64,000 nt of DNA, from the NCBI GenBank assembly GCA_033875255.1, contig JAWZSN010000015.1:1-64000 (forward strand), given 5' to 3'. Under the pieces are notes generated by a model. The model ran no database searches, had not been told where the DNA came from, and worked only from the letters and a program-made list of their open reading frames with translations. The DNA is from Marinimicrococcus sp033875255 (GTDB lineage: Bacteria; Pseudomonadota; Alphaproteobacteria; Geminicoccales; Geminicoccaceae). Every line of letters begins with the position of its first letter. Within the stretch, counting starts at the first letter, position 1. This document shows, piece after piece, positions 63,166 through 64,000 of the stretch. The translations under genes and the position numbers were made by a program.

Positions 63166-63668
63166 GCAGGCTTCCCGGCGAGCTGCACGGCGAGCCGGGC
63201 GCGGATCTCCTGGCTCAGCTCGCGCGCCGCGCGCCGCTCCGCGTCCTGCTCGGCCACCAGGGTGGCATAGGGCGCGCGCACGACATTGTAGCTCGCAACC
63301 CTTCGGGCAGCGCCCTGGTAGAGGGTGACCCCGTCGGCCTTGCGGCGCAGCTCGAAGCGGGCCAGCAGGGTGAGGTCGTAGCGGGTTACCGTGTCGTCGA
63401 GCTGGATGGCCAGCGCGTCACGCTCGCGGTCGAGCCGGACAATCAGGCGGTAGACCGAGGGGACGGTGAGGCCGGCCGGGTTCAGCTCGTCGAGAAGCTG
63501 GTTGCGCAGGATCTGGCCGACCCGCGAGCGCGGCGTCTCGACCATGATGGCGGCAAGCTCGCGGTTGGTCTCGGCCCCTGCGCCGCCGCCGTGCAGCGGG
63601 CGCAGGTTGCAGGCCGCGAGACCGGGCGCCGCCAGTCCGAGAAGGGCGAGAACGCTGCGCCGGCGCAT
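63162..63668 (-). CDS. lptE: LPS assembly lipoprotein LptE
   Basis: Outer-membrane lipoprotein that plugs LptD during LPS insertion. The 168 residues begin with a signal sequence and lipobox (ALLGLAAPGLAACNLRPLHG), giving a lipidated Cys near residue 20. The NLRPL(H/Y)G motif after the Cys is typical of alphaproteobacterial LptE. The start at 63668 is four bases after the leuS stop; an in-frame ATG at 63686 would overlap leuS. Confidence 0.87.
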   Translation of the reverse strand: MRRRSVLALLGLAAPGLAACNLRPLHGGGAGAETNRELAAIMVETPRSRVGQILRNQLLDELNPAGLTVPSVYRLIVRLDRERDALAIQLDDTVTRYDLTLLARFELRRKADGVTLYQGAARRVASYNVVRAPYATLVAEQDAERRAARELSQEIRARLAVQLAGKPA

Positions 63669-63672
63669 CTGC

Positions 63673-64000
63673 TCAGACCACAACATTCACGATCTTGCCC
63701 GGCACGACGATGACCCGGCGCGGCGGCTTGCCCTCCATGGCACGGCGGACATTGTCCTCGGCCAGCGCCGCCGCCTCGACCTGCTCCTTCGGGCAGTCGC
63801 GCGCCACACGGATCTCGCCGCGGCGCTTGCCGTTGACCTGGACGCCGATGACGAGCTCGTCGGCCTGCAGCCAGGCGGCCTGGGCCGTGGGCCACGGGGC
63901 CTCGGCCAGCAGGGTGGCGTGGCCGAGACGCTCCCAGAGCTCCTCGGCGATGTGGGGGGTCATCGGCTCGAGCAGCCGCACCAGGGTTTCCACCGCCTCG
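63673..64000 (-). CDS. leuS: leucine--tRNA ligase, C-terminal end (partial)
   Basis: The last 108 or so codons of leucyl-tRNA synthetase; the rest lies beyond the right edge of the window. The anticodon-binding and C-terminal domains show LEPMTPHIAEELWERLG, IGVQVNGKRRGEI and the terminal VPGKIVNVVV, all characteristic. The stop lies four bases before the lptE start, fitting a leuS-lptE-holA unit. Confidence 0.93.
   Translation of the reverse strand, partial: EAVETLVRLLEPMTPHIAEELWERLGHATLLAEAPWPTAQAAWLQADELVIGVQVNGKRRGEIRVARDCPKEQVEAAALAEDNVRRAMEGKPPRRVIVVPGKIVNVVV

Overview
The window is about 64 kb of very GC-rich, gene-dense DNA from an alphaproteobacterium. It most resembles the Rhodospirillales/Geminicoccales side of the class. 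This placement rests on familiar alphaproteobacterial neighbourhoods (ubiG divergent from lysC, lysC with ptsP, holA-lptE-leuS, lgt-methyltransferase-pgeF, ubiK-ybjN-proC), on GTG/TTG starts and on many 4-base gene overlaps. It is inference from gene content, not a phylogeny. I see no rRNA, tRNA, CRISPR array, prophage or intact insertion sequence.

Layout. 0.3-9 kb: scattered metabolic genes (M19 dipeptidase, DUF1289 protein, phosphodiesterase-type hydrolase, aldo/keto reductase, inositol-monophosphatase-family enzyme, GFA-family protein, acyl-CoA synthetase, MATE exporter). 9-15 kb: lolA, ftsK, an aminotransferase and alanine dehydrogenase. 15-17.6 kb: a TAXI-type binding protein overlapping an ABC-2 type transporter. 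17.6-22.3 kb: pgeF, a MidA-like methyltransferase and lgt, then ubiK, a YbjN protein and proC. 22.4-28.3 kb: a TetR-type regulator and a flagellar filament cluster (two near-identical flagellins, FlaG-like, FliD, FliS). 28.3-29.8 kb: no intact gene, but two decayed IS110-family transposases in opposite orientation. 29.8-43.7 kb: a long minus-strand series lysC, nitronate monooxygenase, ptsP, rodZ-like, ispG, hisS, two tandem Na/Pi cotransporters, prfA, prmC. 43.8-46.6 kb: ubiG, then a DUF1178 protein, grxC, comF and cutA. 46.6-51.3 kb: a peptide ABC transporter whose binding-protein gene is separated from its permeases by an opposite-strand lpxL-type gene. 51.3-58.3 kb: MocR-type regulator, pyk, a CaCA-type exchanger, two unknown exported proteins and a ubiH-type hydroxylase. 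58.6-61.2 kb: an SsuABC/TauABC-type ABC operon. 61.2-64 kb: a DMT transporter, holA, lptE and the 3' end of leuS, which runs off the window.

Main points of interest. Two exact sigma-54 promoters (TGGCACG-N4-TTGC) occur. One drives the second flagellin. The other starts about 130 bases before a strong intrinsic terminator, with no protein gene between them, which predicts an undescribed sigma-54-dependent small RNA at about 58429-58560. A perfect Pho-box direct repeat lies between the tandem Na/Pi transporter genes, and a pair of TTAACCAT (CtrA-type) sites one 20-base step apart lies upstream of the first flagellin. Several enzymes show substitutions at family-defining residues (M19 dipeptidase HxD to HxC, LpxL-type HX4E to HX4N, CaCA first alpha repeat lacking Glu).
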